A stretch of 64,000 nt of DNA from Planctomycetota bacterium. Lineage in GTDB: Bacteria > Planctomycetota > Phycisphaerae > Phycisphaerales > UBA1924. The notes under the pieces are model-generated. The model was not told the origin of the DNA. It did not search any database and saw nothing but the letters and a program-made list of their open reading frames with translations. The stretch covers positions 1 through 64,000 of the forward strand of contig JAFLCN010000021.1 in assembly GCA_017303555.1 (NCBI GenBank), read 5' to 3'. Shown piece after piece: positions 52,199-60,477 of the stretch; within the stretch, counting starts at the first letter, position 1, and every line of letters begins with the position of its first letter. A program made the translations under genes and the position numbers.

Positions 52199-52966
52199 AT
52201 GCCCTCTTCAGAATCGCTTCCGCCGCCCGCCTCCTTTGCCGGTGAGCCCTACCCGCCCAAGCCCCCGATCATCGCGCAGGATGGCTGGCTGATCGTCTCC
52301 TTCTTCTTTTTCCCGACCCTGTTCGCAACGGTGGTCGCCATCGGGCTTCGCAACACGCAGGCGGCCTGGCTGCTGTTTCCGACTGCGCTCGTCATGATCG
52401 CGTTCACGGTCTGGGCCTTCTGGTTCTTCCGCGATCCGAATCGCAAACCCGCCGCGGGCGAAGACCTGACTCGGTCGATGATCTGCCCGGCGGACGGCGT
52501 GGTCGTGAAGATCGATACCGCAACGCCTCCGGCCGAAGCGCTCGCGGCAGTGGGCGAAGCACCGGCACCGATGAAGCGCATGTGCATCTTCATGAACGTG
52601 TTCAACGTCCACGTAAACCGCGCGCCGCTGGCCGGCACTGTTGAAGCGATCGCCTACAACCGCGGCAAGTTCTTCAACGCGAGCTTCGACAAAGCAAGCG
52701 ATCTGAACGAACGCGCCAGCCTGATCCTGAAGTTGCCCGACGGCGGGCGGCTGTTCGTGATTCAGATCGCGGGATTGATCGCGAGGCGCATCGTCTGCAA
52801 AGTGACGCCCGGCAAAGTGCTGGCCGCGGGCGAGCGCTACGGCCTGATCAAGTTCGGCTCGCGCGTCGATGTGTACTTGCCCCCGGGGTATGAGCCGGCG
52901 GTGGAGCTGCGGACGAAGGTCTTCGCGGGCCACACGATCATCGCGAGGCGGCAGGGCGGGGTCTGA
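52199..52966 (+). CDS. psd: Phosphatidylserine decarboxylase (short form)
   Basis: A 255-residue pro-enzyme of the short, archaeal-type class. Two hydrophobic segments lie at about 30-75 ([15 protein letters not shown]). The core has [37 protein letters not shown] with the conserved His, and [14 protein letters not shown], where cleavage before Ser makes the pyruvoyl group. It makes phosphatidylethanolamine from phosphatidylserine. The matching synthase gene pssA lies 2.5 kb downstream, with a protease gene in between. Confidence 0.92.
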   Translation: MPSSESLPPPASFAGEPYPPKPPIIAQDGWLIVSFFFFPTLFATVVAIGLRNTQAAWLLFPTALVMIAFTVWAFWFFRDPNRKPAAGEDLTRSMICPADGVVVKIDTATPPAEALAAVGEAPAPMKRMCIFMNVFNVHVNRAPLAGTVEAIAYNRGKFFNASFDKASDLNERASLILKLPDGGRLFVIQIAGLIARRIVCKVTPGKVLAAGERYGLIKFGSRVDVYLPPGYEPAVELRTKVFAGHTIIARRQGGV

Positions 52967-53186
52967 GGCCAGGGCCGGCACTGGCATCGCGGGCTGCGCA
53001 GGGGGCAGCGATGCGTTTCAAACGCTGTGTTTCATGATGTTTCACCGTCTGCGAGGGTGTTTCAGATCGCACTTTTATTGATTGCGTGCGCGGAAGTTCT
53101 GCGGATCGATGTTGAATCCGACGCCTTCTTTCCGGTAGGCTGGAAGGGCTTGATCGAGGATTCCGCCGCGGCTTGCCGCGTCCCTT

Positions 53187-53219
53187 GATTGAGCATGGGA
53201 TTGGGCATGGGATTGAGCG
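53187..53219. repeat. 12-bp direct repeat upstream of the protease gene
   Basis: GATTGAGCATGG, GATTGGGCATGG and a partial GATTGAGCG follow one another, 20-55 bases before the subtilisin-like gene. It may be slippage DNA or a regulator-binding site. Confidence 0.6.
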
Positions 53220-53240
53220 CAGCGCTCGGGAGAGGCATCA

Positions 53241-55301
53241 ATGAAAACAGTGCGTTGTGGGGCGGTGGTGTTGTGCGCCGGTATGGCGTTGTCGATCGGG
53301 GCATCTGTCGCCAGCGCGGCTGATCCGCTCGAGGCGTACATGAACTCGATCCGGCTGAACGAGTTGCTCGCCAAGGGGCTTGACGGGACGGGCGTCAATG
53401 TCGGCCACATGGAGTACGACCGGCCCAACGCGTCGCATGTTTCGCTTGTGGGGCAGGACATCACGTTCTGGGGGAGCACGCCGGTGGCGACGCATCCGCA
53501 CGAGACGGGCGTCGCGAGCCTGATCATCGGCAAGCGAACGGTGGATGGCGGAAACTTCCAGGGCGTGGCGACGAAGGCATCGCTGTGGATGTCGGGCATG
53601 GGAGCGCAGTCTCCGGCGAACTACAAGGCCGCGATGGACTGGCAGTTGACCGCGCCGAAGACGACGGTGGTGAACAACTCGTGGGGCCAGGATTGGGATG
53701 CGGGAACGGAAGCGGAGCGAAATCGGTATCGCCGCATCGCGGATCGGGCGGCGATGCTGGGGCAGTTGAACGTGTGTGCCGCGGGAAATGAGGGGCAGGA
53801 GGCGGGCACGGGCGGGAACAAGACGGGAAATCTGACGAACCCTGCGAACGCGTACAACACGCTGTCGGTCGGCGCTGTGGGCCCGGCCGGTACGTGGAAT
53901 CGCGTGGCGGATTTTTCGAGCGTGTCGGAGGCGGACAACGACGGCAAGCCGACAGCGCGCCTGAAGGTGGACATCGTGGCCCCCGGCGTGGGCATCAAGC
54001 AGGCATTCGGTCCGGCGAATGATGCGTTTTCGGCGCGGAGCGGGACGAGTTTCGCGACGCCGATCACGACGGGGGTGGTTGCGCTGCTTCAGCAGCACGG
54101 GATGGCGAAGGGATTCTCGATCGATCCGAGGCTGATGCGTGCGGTGGTGATGAACAGCGCGAACAAAGCGGTGGAGAATCGCGCGGGCGTGCGCTGGGAC
54201 AAGGAGTTCAAGGCCGGGGCGAACGGGACGGCGGCGAACCGCACGAGCAATGAGAGCGGCGCAGGGATGCTGGACGCGATGGAGGCGTACACGCAGTACG
54301 ACGCGGGGCGGAACGGTCCGACGCTGAAGGCCCAGAACTTCATCGGCGATACGGTGCGATCGACCGGCTGGGATGTGAACACGGTGAACGGGGTTGGTCT
54401 GGACAATTCGAACGATTACGAGACCACGTTTGCGTTGCGAAAAGGCACGTATCTGACGTCGACGCTGGTGTGGAATCGCGACGTGAACTCGACGGATGCG
54501 GACCTGAACAACTGGACGTACGAGGCGCTGGCGGGGATGAACCTGGGGATCGCCAAGGGCGGCGCGTTCGGAACGCTCGTCAGTGTGTCGAACATGGGCG
54601 AACAGACGGGTGGGGGCGAGAACGATGCGCTCAAGGGCACCAGCCAGCACAACGTCTACAAGACGGGCGATCGATCGCAGTACTGGATGCGAGCGTACCT
54701 GCGTTCGACCAGCCCGATCGCGAGTGTGACGTACGCGCTTGCGTGGCGCGGCTATGAGATGGACACGCACAATGTGCAGTCCTTCAACGGCGGCTTTGAT
54801 GGCGATCGCGGCGCGTATCGCGACAACGGCTGGTTCAAGGACGCCAACGCGATCACCTACGGAGAGGCCGTGCGCGAGGCGTGGATGCCCGGCAACGCCG
54901 ACAACTGGGCGATGCGGATGGTGAGCGTGCTTGGGATCCAGGCGGGAGTGTCGCAGGAAGTCGTGCGCCCGTTCTCGTTCTTTGTGCTCACGTTTGATGT
55001 CGCGTTCGGTGCGGCGAACTTCCTCTCGAGGCTCGATGTCTTCCTGGGCAACCTGCTGCTCGGGACCGTGTTCGCCGATGGTTCCAACACGCAGGCGTTC
55101 CAGTTCATCGGGAACTTCACGCTCGATTCGGTTCAGTTGGCCGCCCTCGGGCCGGGCAATTTCGTTGATCTGAGTTTCAAGTTCACGTCGCTCGATGCGA
55201 ACACCGCGTTCATCGACAACGTCGAGTACATCCCCTCCGCACCGACGCTCGCGTTGCTCGGCCTCGCGGGCGTGCTGGCGGGCCGTCGCCGGCGTGCCTG
55301 A
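53241..55301 (+). CDS. Subtilisin-like (S8) protease with PEP-CTERM-like end
   Basis: A 686-residue exported protein. The signal peptide ends at about residue 26 (SVASAA). The S8 domain (about 45-330) shows the catalytic His in HPHETGVASL (H87), the oxyanion Asn in NNSWG, AAGNEG and the Ser in SGTSFATP. The first catalytic position is unusual: where the family has V-x-V-x-D-T-G, this protein has NVGHMEYDRP, so Glu58 or Asp60 must serve as the acidic residue. A beta-rich region follows, and the tail is SAPTLALLGLAGVLAGRRRRA, a PEP-CTERM-like sorting end. A terminator follows at 55339. Confidence 0.82.
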   Translation: MKTVRCGAVVLCAGMALSIGASVASAADPLEAYMNSIRLNELLAKGLDGTGVNVGHMEYDRPNASHVSLVGQDITFWGSTPVATHPHETGVASLIIGKRTVDGGNFQGVATKASLWMSGMGAQSPANYKAAMDWQLTAPKTTVVNNSWGQDWDAGTEAERNRYRRIADRAAMLGQLNVCAAGNEGQEAGTGGNKTGNLTNPANAYNTLSVGAVGPAGTWNRVADFSSVSEADNDGKPTARLKVDIVAPGVGIKQAFGPANDAFSARSGTSFATPITTGVVALLQQHGMAKGFSIDPRLMRAVVMNSANKAVENRAGVRWDKEFKAGANGTAANRTSNESGAGMLDAMEAYTQYDAGRNGPTLKAQNFIGDTVRSTGWDVNTVNGVGLDNSNDYETTFALRKGTYLTSTLVWNRDVNSTDADLNNWTYEALAGMNLGIAKGGAFGTLVSVSNMGEQTGGGENDALKGTSQHNVYKTGDRSQYWMRAYLRSTSPIASVTYALAWRGYEMDTHNVQSFNGGFDGDRGAYRDNGWFKDANAITYGEAVREAWMPGNADNWAMRMVSVLGIQAGVSQEVVRPFSFFVLTFDVAFGAANFLSRLDVFLGNLLLGTVFADGSNTQAFQFIGNFTLDSVQLAALGPGNFVDLSFKFTSLDANTAFIDNVEYIPSAPTLALLGLAGVLAGRRRRA

Positions 55302-55338
55302 CCGATCGCGTTCGATGCGGAACACCAAGCCGAGTTCA

Positions 55339-55365
55339 CGGGGTCGCCTTCGGGCGACCCCGTTT
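55339..55365 (+). terminator. Rho-independent terminator
   Basis: A 10-bp stem (CGGGGTCGCC / GGCGACCCCG) capped by a TTCG tetraloop and followed by TTTCCTTGTTT. It separates the protease gene from pssA. Confidence 0.92.
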
Positions 55366-55429
55366 CCTTGTTTCGCTTGCGTTTTGGAACAAAAGCAGCG
55401 GGGGAGTCGCGGGCGAACAATCACCCAGC

Positions 55430-56290
55430 GTGTTCCTCAAGTTTCCAACCCGCCACAACGCCGTTCCGCTCCGGGCGATCCTGCCCAACATGATCACCTC
55501 GGTCGCGCTCGCGTGCGGCCTGGCGAGCATCCACTTCGCGCTCCAGAATAAGTACGAGAACGCGATGGTCGCGATCGCGCTCTCGGCGGTCTTCGATGCG
55601 CTCGACGGGCGTGCCGCCCGCCTCATGCGGGTGACGAGCAAGTTCGGTGCGGTTCTCGATTCACTCTCCGACTTTGCCTCGTTCGGAATCGCGCCCGCAC
55701 TTCTGCTTTACCAGTGGATGCTCCGCGATACGCAGGCCACGCGCCCCGAGCCGCTCTTCATGATGAGCGTGCTCACCTTCGCCATGTGCTCCGCGATGCG
55801 ACTCGCCCGCTTCACCAGCGCCAAGCCCGCCCGCAAGAACAACCCCTTCGCCGCCCGCTACTTCGTCGGCATGCCCACGCCCGCCGCGGCCGGCGCCGTG
55901 CTCCTGCCCGTGCTCATCGATGTCTCGCCTTCGATCAAGTGGCAGATGCCGCCGATCGCGGTCGCGATCTACATCTTCTTCATCGGCGCGCTCATGGTCA
56001 GCCGCGTGCCGATGTTCAGCTTCAAGAAGATCAGGCTGCATCCGCGCGCCGTGGTGCCGCTCTTCATCGGCATGGGCCTGCTGGTGTTCCTCGCCGCGAA
56101 AGATCTGTGGCTCGTCGGCATCATCCTGGCGGGCGGTTACCTGCTCACGCTCCCGCTCGCGTGGTGGACGCACGCCCGCCTCAGGCAGCAGCTCGCCGAC
56201 CAGTCGGAAGACAACACCGGCGACGCGGACGAACACGCACGCACATCCGCCGGAAAGTCGTCCAAGGGGCTCAAGATCGGCCGCGGATAG
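55430..56290 (+). CDS. pssA: CDP-diacylglycerol-serine O-phosphatidyltransferase
   Basis: A 286-residue integral membrane enzyme. The CDP-alcohol phosphotransferase signature DG-x2-AR-x8-G-x3-D-x3-D is intact (DALDGRAARL ... FGAVLDSLSD). About seven hydrophobic segments follow the family pattern; the tail (from about residue 255) is acidic then basic and probably cytosolic. It makes phosphatidylserine for Psd (52199-52966). The GTG at 55430 is the called start; no stronger start exists before the conserved LPNMITSVAL. Confidence 0.9.
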   Translation: MFLKFPTRHNAVPLRAILPNMITSVALACGLASIHFALQNKYENAMVAIALSAVFDALDGRAARLMRVTSKFGAVLDSLSDFASFGIAPALLLYQWMLRDTQATRPEPLFMMSVLTFAMCSAMRLARFTSAKPARKNNPFAARYFVGMPTPAAAGAVLLPVLIDVSPSIKWQMPPIAVAIYIFFIGALMVSRVPMFSFKKIRLHPRAVVPLFIGMGLLVFLAAKDLWLVGIILAGGYLLTLPLAWWTHARLRQQLADQSEDNTGDADEHARTSAGKSSKGLKIGRG

Positions 56291-56432
56291 TCACCCTTCG
56301 ATGGTTCACGTATCGGACGTTCCGCCAGCTCGTCGGGCCGGTGTTCCGAACCGTTGGACCGCCGCGGTCTTTGTGCCGATTTCTGCGATTGGGCTTTGCG
56401 GCTGCTCCGCTTTGTCGCACAATGGAGACGAC

Positions 56433-57620
56433 ATGACAAGACCGATCGCCATCGCCTCGCTCGCGGCGTGCATCTCCGCAACCCACGCCGCCCCGCTCGG
56501 GGTCGAGTACCGCTCCGGCGCAAACCTCGGTTCGACCGCGATCGATCAGAACGGCACATCCTTCACCGTCGGCGGCATGAGCGGCATCGTGCGCGTCCAC
56601 GGGACCGAGTACGCCGCGATCCAGAACAACTCAAGCCGCATCGCAAAGCTCATCGTCACGCTCAACGCGGACGGGAGCATCGCCAGCGCCGCCATCAAGC
56701 CGGGCGTCGGCGGCGGCCTGACGATCTCGCAATCCACCGACTTCGAAGACATCGCGTTCCCCGGCATCGCGAAGAACCGCGTGCGGATTTCCGAAGAGAG
56801 TGCCCCGGAGATCCGCGAGTACGACTTCACCAGCGGCGCTTACATCCGTTCGATACCGCGCCCGGCGGTCTACGCGAACCGCCGATCCAACTTCGGTTTT
56901 GAATGCCTCAGCCTGAACCGCACGCAGATGTCGATGTGGGCCTGCAACGAGGAGGCTCTGTCGGTGGACGGCCCCCTTTCGACCGCGTCGGCCGGAACGC
57001 TCGTCCGCATCCTGAAGTACAACAACGATCTTCCCGCCCCTGCGCCGGCCGCGCAGTTCGCGTACCTCACCGAGCCCGTCCACGGCGCGTTTATCTCCGG
57101 TTCGCGCAGCGGCGTTTCGCAAGTTGTCGCGCTGCCGAACGGAAAGCTCCTGGCGCTCGAGCGTTCTTTCGGACTCGGCTCATCGTTCTATCAAACACGG
57201 ATCTACGAGGTCGATGTCTCCGTCGCGACCGACGTCTCCGGGCTTCCGACGCTCGTCGGCGCCACCTACACCAGAGCCACGAAGCGCCTGCTGCACACCG
57301 GCGACTACACCAATCTCGAAGGTCTTTGCCTCGGGCCGAAACTCGCCTCCGGCGGCTACGCCCTTCTCGGCATCATCGATGACGACGATCCGATCAGCGT
57401 CAACCGCGTTGTCTCTTTCCGGTTGACCGGCGACGTCGATAGCACCTGCCCCGCCGACCTGAACGAAGACGGAATCGTGGACGACGCCGATTTCATCCGC
57501 TTCGCCCAGTCGTACGACCTGCTGCTCGATCCCGTCGGCGATCTGAATCTCGACGAGGCGACCGACGATCAGGATTTCGTGCTGTTTGCGAGCGCGTACG
57601 ACCAGTTGCTCTGCCCGTGA
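56433..57620 (+). CDS. Exported phytase-like beta-propeller protein with variant dockerin tag
   Basis: A 395-residue protein with a signal peptide (IAIASLAACISATHA). The body (about 20-330) matches the 'esterase-like activity of phytase' domain: DFEDIAFPG, FGFECLSLN, LPNGKLLALERSFG and NLEGLCLG. The tag at the end has two EF-hand-like loops (DLNEDGIVDDADF and DLNLDEATDDQDF) and ends LLCP, but the middle LDCADPxMPxGC bridge is replaced by LLLDPVG, so two of the four cysteines are missing. GGAG precedes the ATG. A perfect palindrome follows 21 bases after the stop. Confidence 0.8.
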   Translation: MTRPIAIASLAACISATHAAPLGVEYRSGANLGSTAIDQNGTSFTVGGMSGIVRVHGTEYAAIQNNSSRIAKLIVTLNADGSIASAAIKPGVGGGLTISQSTDFEDIAFPGIAKNRVRISEESAPEIREYDFTSGAYIRSIPRPAVYANRRSNFGFECLSLNRTQMSMWACNEEALSVDGPLSTASAGTLVRILKYNNDLPAPAPAAQFAYLTEPVHGAFISGSRSGVSQVVALPNGKLLALERSFGLGSSFYQTRIYEVDVSVATDVSGLPTLVGATYTRATKRLLHTGDYTNLEGLCLGPKLASGGYALLGIIDDDDPISVNRVVSFRLTGDVDSTCPADLNEDGIVDDADFIRFAQSYDLLLDPVGDLNLDEATDDQDFVLFASAYDQLLCP

Positions 57621-57641
57621 ATGCAGGGGCAAAAACGAAAT

Positions 57642-57666
57642 AGGTCCTATGGGACCCATAGGACCT
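57642..57666. repeat. Dispersed GGTCCTAT palindrome, copy 3
   Basis: A perfect 12-bp inverted repeat (AGGTCCTATGGG / CCCATAGGACCT) around one central base, flanked by AAAT on the left. It lies between converging gene ends, the same setting as copy 2. Confidence 0.82.
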
Positions 57667-57687
57667 CTACGACCTGTTTCCTGTTTT

Positions 57688-58854
57688 TTACGGATTCTGC
57701 CGCGGCAGCCTCATCCGGCTCGCCAGTGCCGCATCCATCGCGCCAAACACTGCCGGCTCCAGTCCTTCGTCCGCGGCTCGCTTCAGCATGCGCCGGGCGA
57801 GTTCGAATCGCCCATCCGCCTGCATCAACACCGAAACCATCAGCCAACTCGAGGCGCTTCCGACGCGGTTGGCGTACTCGACCGCGCGGTTGATCAGGTC
57901 CGAGCGCCGTGCCCCGTTCAATCCGAGGAATTCCACATCGAGCGCGTCGTTGGCCAGTGTCGGATCCTGCCGGTACGCCTGGCGCAGCATGGCCGCCGCG
58001 TCGTCCGGCTGGCGTGTATCCAACATCGCCAGGGCGAGGACTCGCATGGCCGAAGTGTCTTCCTTGTCCTTCGACACGGCCGCAGTGAGATACTTCACCG
58101 CCGCGTCGCTCTGGCGCGATCGGAATGCCATCACGCCCAGGTCGTAATTCGTCGGAGCCGGCGCAGGTGCGACGCTTTGCTGTTCCGCCATGCTCCGCTG
58201 CGTCGCGCCCGGAAGCAGGTTGGGGTCGTAGAGATACGTCAGCCCACCAAACGGCCCCGGCACGTACGGGGGCACCGGAAAGCCATTCCAGTACACGACG
58301 TAGTTCGCGCCGTTCCACGCCACCCAACTGTTCCAGCCCCACGGCCACCAGTTCCAACCCGGCGGACAAACCACGGGCGGGATCGGGCACGGCTGGGGCG
58401 GGCAGGGCACGCTGGGGGGTGCCGGAGGATTCGGGATGGTTCCCGGAGGAACACCGGGGACGCCACCGGGCCAGACGCTCGGGTAGTTTGGCTGGTTTAG
58501 AACCGGGAGGGTATTGGAGTTCATCGCGGGCAGCGTGTTGGAGTTCATGGCCGGGAGAGTCCCGGGCACGAAGCCGTTTCGCACGGTCCACTGATTGAAC
58601 TGTTGGCCGGGGGCGTACGTCGGCGTGGTTCGGAAGGCGCCGGTTGTGCCAAAGTTGGCAGTTCCGGGCGTGATGAAGCCGCCGCCGCGGGGCGCGAAGG
58701 AGGTCATTCGCGGCGCGCCGCCAAACCCGCCCCGGAAGGACGAAAACTGTCCTCCACCGGGAACGGCGGGTGTCGCGGCAGTCGCCGCGGCCGACATGCT
58801 GAAAACGACCAACGCACCGACGCTCAAGCTCGATATTCTGCTCGCCCTGTCCAT
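57688..58854 (-). CDS. Exported Gly/Pro/Trp-rich protein with TPR end
   Basis: A 388-residue protein with a signal peptide (ending ATAATPA). Residues about 30-110 are Gly/Phe/Thr-rich and contain a nine-residue repeat (TLPAMNSN). Residues about 120-175 are Pro/Cys- then Trp-rich (GWNWWPWGWNSW). The C-terminal 160 residues are TPR-like (YDLGVMAFRSRQSDAAVKYL, LVSVLMQADGRFELARRML in style). The front half could be a sticky surface or matrix-binding part. The start at 58854 has GAGGAG upstream. It is divergent from the lipoprotein gene at 58942. Confidence 0.75.
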   Translation of the reverse strand: MDRASRISSLSVGALVVFSMSAAATAATPAVPGGGQFSSFRGGFGGAPRMTSFAPRGGGFITPGTANFGTTGAFRTTPTYAPGQQFNQWTVRNGFVPGTLPAMNSNTLPAMNSNTLPVLNQPNYPSVWPGGVPGVPPGTIPNPPAPPSVPCPPQPCPIPPVVCPPGWNWWPWGWNSWVAWNGANYVVYWNGFPVPPYVPGPFGGLTYLYDPNLLPGATQRSMAEQQSVAPAPAPTNYDLGVMAFRSRQSDAAVKYLTAAVSKDKEDTSAMRVLALAMLDTRQPDDAAAMLRQAYRQDPTLANDALDVEFLGLNGARRSDLINRAVEYANRVGSASSWLMVSVLMQADGRFELARRMLKRAADEGLEPAVFGAMDAALASRMRLPRQNP

Positions 58855-58941
58855 TTCCGTGGCTCCTCGCCCCGCACGTCTTTCGGCCAACCCCGCTCTT
58901 CCCACGCCTCCCGCCACGATACCGTACAAGTCTATCAGATC

Positions 58942-59736
58942 ATGCCCCAACGTGGACCACTGAAAACCTCGCTGTTTCGACGCCTGCTTCCGGTCGGCCT
59001 GACGGTCGTTGCCGCCTGTTTTTCGGCGTCCTGCGGCATATTCGGGGGCGGACTGACCCGGGAAGCCACGCTGGCATCCGCCGAGACCGGGTTTGTGCTC
59101 AACATGACGCCCCGTTACCAGGCGTATATGTCGTCCGATATCAACACGGCGGATTTCTTTCTGTCCGACCTTCCCGCGGACGCCTTTGCCGACAACGCCG
59201 ACCTGAGCCAGTTTTCCGGCAGCCTCATCCAGATACACATGTTCCTCGCGCCCAAGGCCGGTTCCACTCCGATTGAGTTTTCCGCCACTTCCGCCACCGT
59301 TCGCCAGATCGTCTTCGCCAACGGACAGATGGGCATGTATTCGGGGGGTGGATTCCTGTTACCCAGCGGCACGGCCGGCGATCGCACCTTTGGCGGCAAG
59401 ATCCACAGCGCCTCGATGCGATTGACCGCCCGGACGCCGGGCTTTGCGGACAAGCTCGGTCCGGCGGAATTTGCGAGCGGGCTCAGCGTTCCCAAAGACG
59501 TTTCGCGCGCCAAGCGCATGTCGCTGCTGGTCGAGCGGGCGTACGCGCAGATGCCGATCCGCAACCTGCCCAAGATCCTCGGACAGGATCAGAACGAGGC
59601 GCTCAACGAGCAGGCGGAACACCTCGACGCCGATACGTCGGAATCGACGCCGGATGCGAAGATCGAGAAGCCGACGCCGACGAATCCGGGCACCGAGCCA
59701 ACGCCCCCTTCGACGCCGCCCCCCGGACCGCTTTAG
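58942..59736 (+). CDS. Lipoprotein, unknown function
   Basis: A 264-residue protein. The signal TVVAACFSASC ends in a lipobox Cys at about 31. Residues about 35-215 are a beta-rich domain I do not recognise (MTPRYQAYMSSDINTADFFL in the first part; QIHMFLAPKAGSTPIEFS). The tail is Pro/Thr/Glu-rich. Its stop lies two bases from the stop of the DUF4126 gene on the other strand. Confidence 0.7.
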   Translation: MPQRGPLKTSLFRRLLPVGLTVVAACFSASCGIFGGGLTREATLASAETGFVLNMTPRYQAYMSSDINTADFFLSDLPADAFADNADLSQFSGSLIQIHMFLAPKAGSTPIEFSATSATVRQIVFANGQMGMYSGGGFLLPSGTAGDRTFGGKIHSASMRLTARTPGFADKLGPAEFASGLSVPKDVSRAKRMSLLVERAYAQMPIRNLPKILGQDQNEALNEQAEHLDADTSESTPDAKIEKPTPTNPGTEPTPPSTPPPGPL

Positions 59737-59738
59737 TT

Positions 59739-60356
59739 TCAGGCGAGCTTGGGCGTGCGACGGCGGCGGATCAACACCAACAGCGTGACGGCGACGATCA
59801 GAGCGCCGAGCGCGAGCACGATCGGGGTAAGGATCGCGAGGATGCTGGCCACGGTGGCGAGCACCGACTCGATCGCGGCGTAGAACGGGTTGGCGATGCC
59901 GCCGGTCGTGGCGGTCGAAACCAGGCGTCCGCTCGCGCTGGTGACCTGGGCCACACCCGCGGCGGCTGCGCCGGAAGCAGCGGCAGCGCTCAGGCCGGTC
60001 GCGTAAAGCGCCTGGCTGACGAAGCCGTTGACCTGTTCGCCCGAGGCAAGGGTTGAGTGCAGTTCGGGCGCGATGAGACCGATCGAGAGCAGCGCACCGG
60101 CGAGCCAGCCCGCCGGAGCGCTGACGGCATCGAGCGCGTGGTCGACAACCGGAACGCAGTAGCCCACGCCCTCGGCGATGCTCAGCGCTCCGAGTACCGC
60201 GAGGGCCGTCCAACTCGACGTCCAGGCCAGAGCCGGAGCGAGATGGACCAGATCGAGCCGCTGGGCCAATCCCGCGATCAGCAGCGGCACAAAGACGCGA
60301 AGCCCGCCGGCGGCGGACAAGCCGAGCCCGATACAGACAGCGGCCAGGAGTTCCAT
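59739..60356 (-). CDS. DUF4126 membrane protein
   Basis: A 205-residue integral membrane protein. The N-terminal GLGLSAAGGLRVFVPLLIAG and the WTSSWTALAVLGALSIAEGV segment fit DUF4126, a family of unknown function with five to six membrane helices, ending in RRRRTPKLA. The start at 60356 is preferred because an in-frame ATG further upstream would precede the first helix with unrelated residues. It lies downstream of the VWA gene on the same strand. Confidence 0.85.
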   Translation of the reverse strand: MELLAAVCIGLGLSAAGGLRVFVPLLIAGLAQRLDLVHLAPALAWTSSWTALAVLGALSIAEGVGYCVPVVDHALDAVSAPAGWLAGALLSIGLIAPELHSTLASGEQVNGFVSQALYATGLSAAAASGAAAAGVAQVTSASGRLVSTATTGGIANPFYAAIESVLATVASILAILTPIVLALGALIVAVTLLVLIRRRRTPKLA

Positions 60357-60477
60357 GCCTTTTTCTTGGGAATTGGTTGGCCGCGATTTTGGATGAGATT
60401 CCCGCGGAAAAGGCCCGCAGGCATGCGAACGCCGGCCGTGGGCAACCCCCAAATCCGACGGGGTCGTTGCCCCGATG

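Noticed and set aside
53238..55424. 728-residue minus-strand ORF opposite the subtilisin-like protease
   Set aside because: Arg/His-rich shadow of a gene with signal peptide, catalytic motifs and sorting tail.
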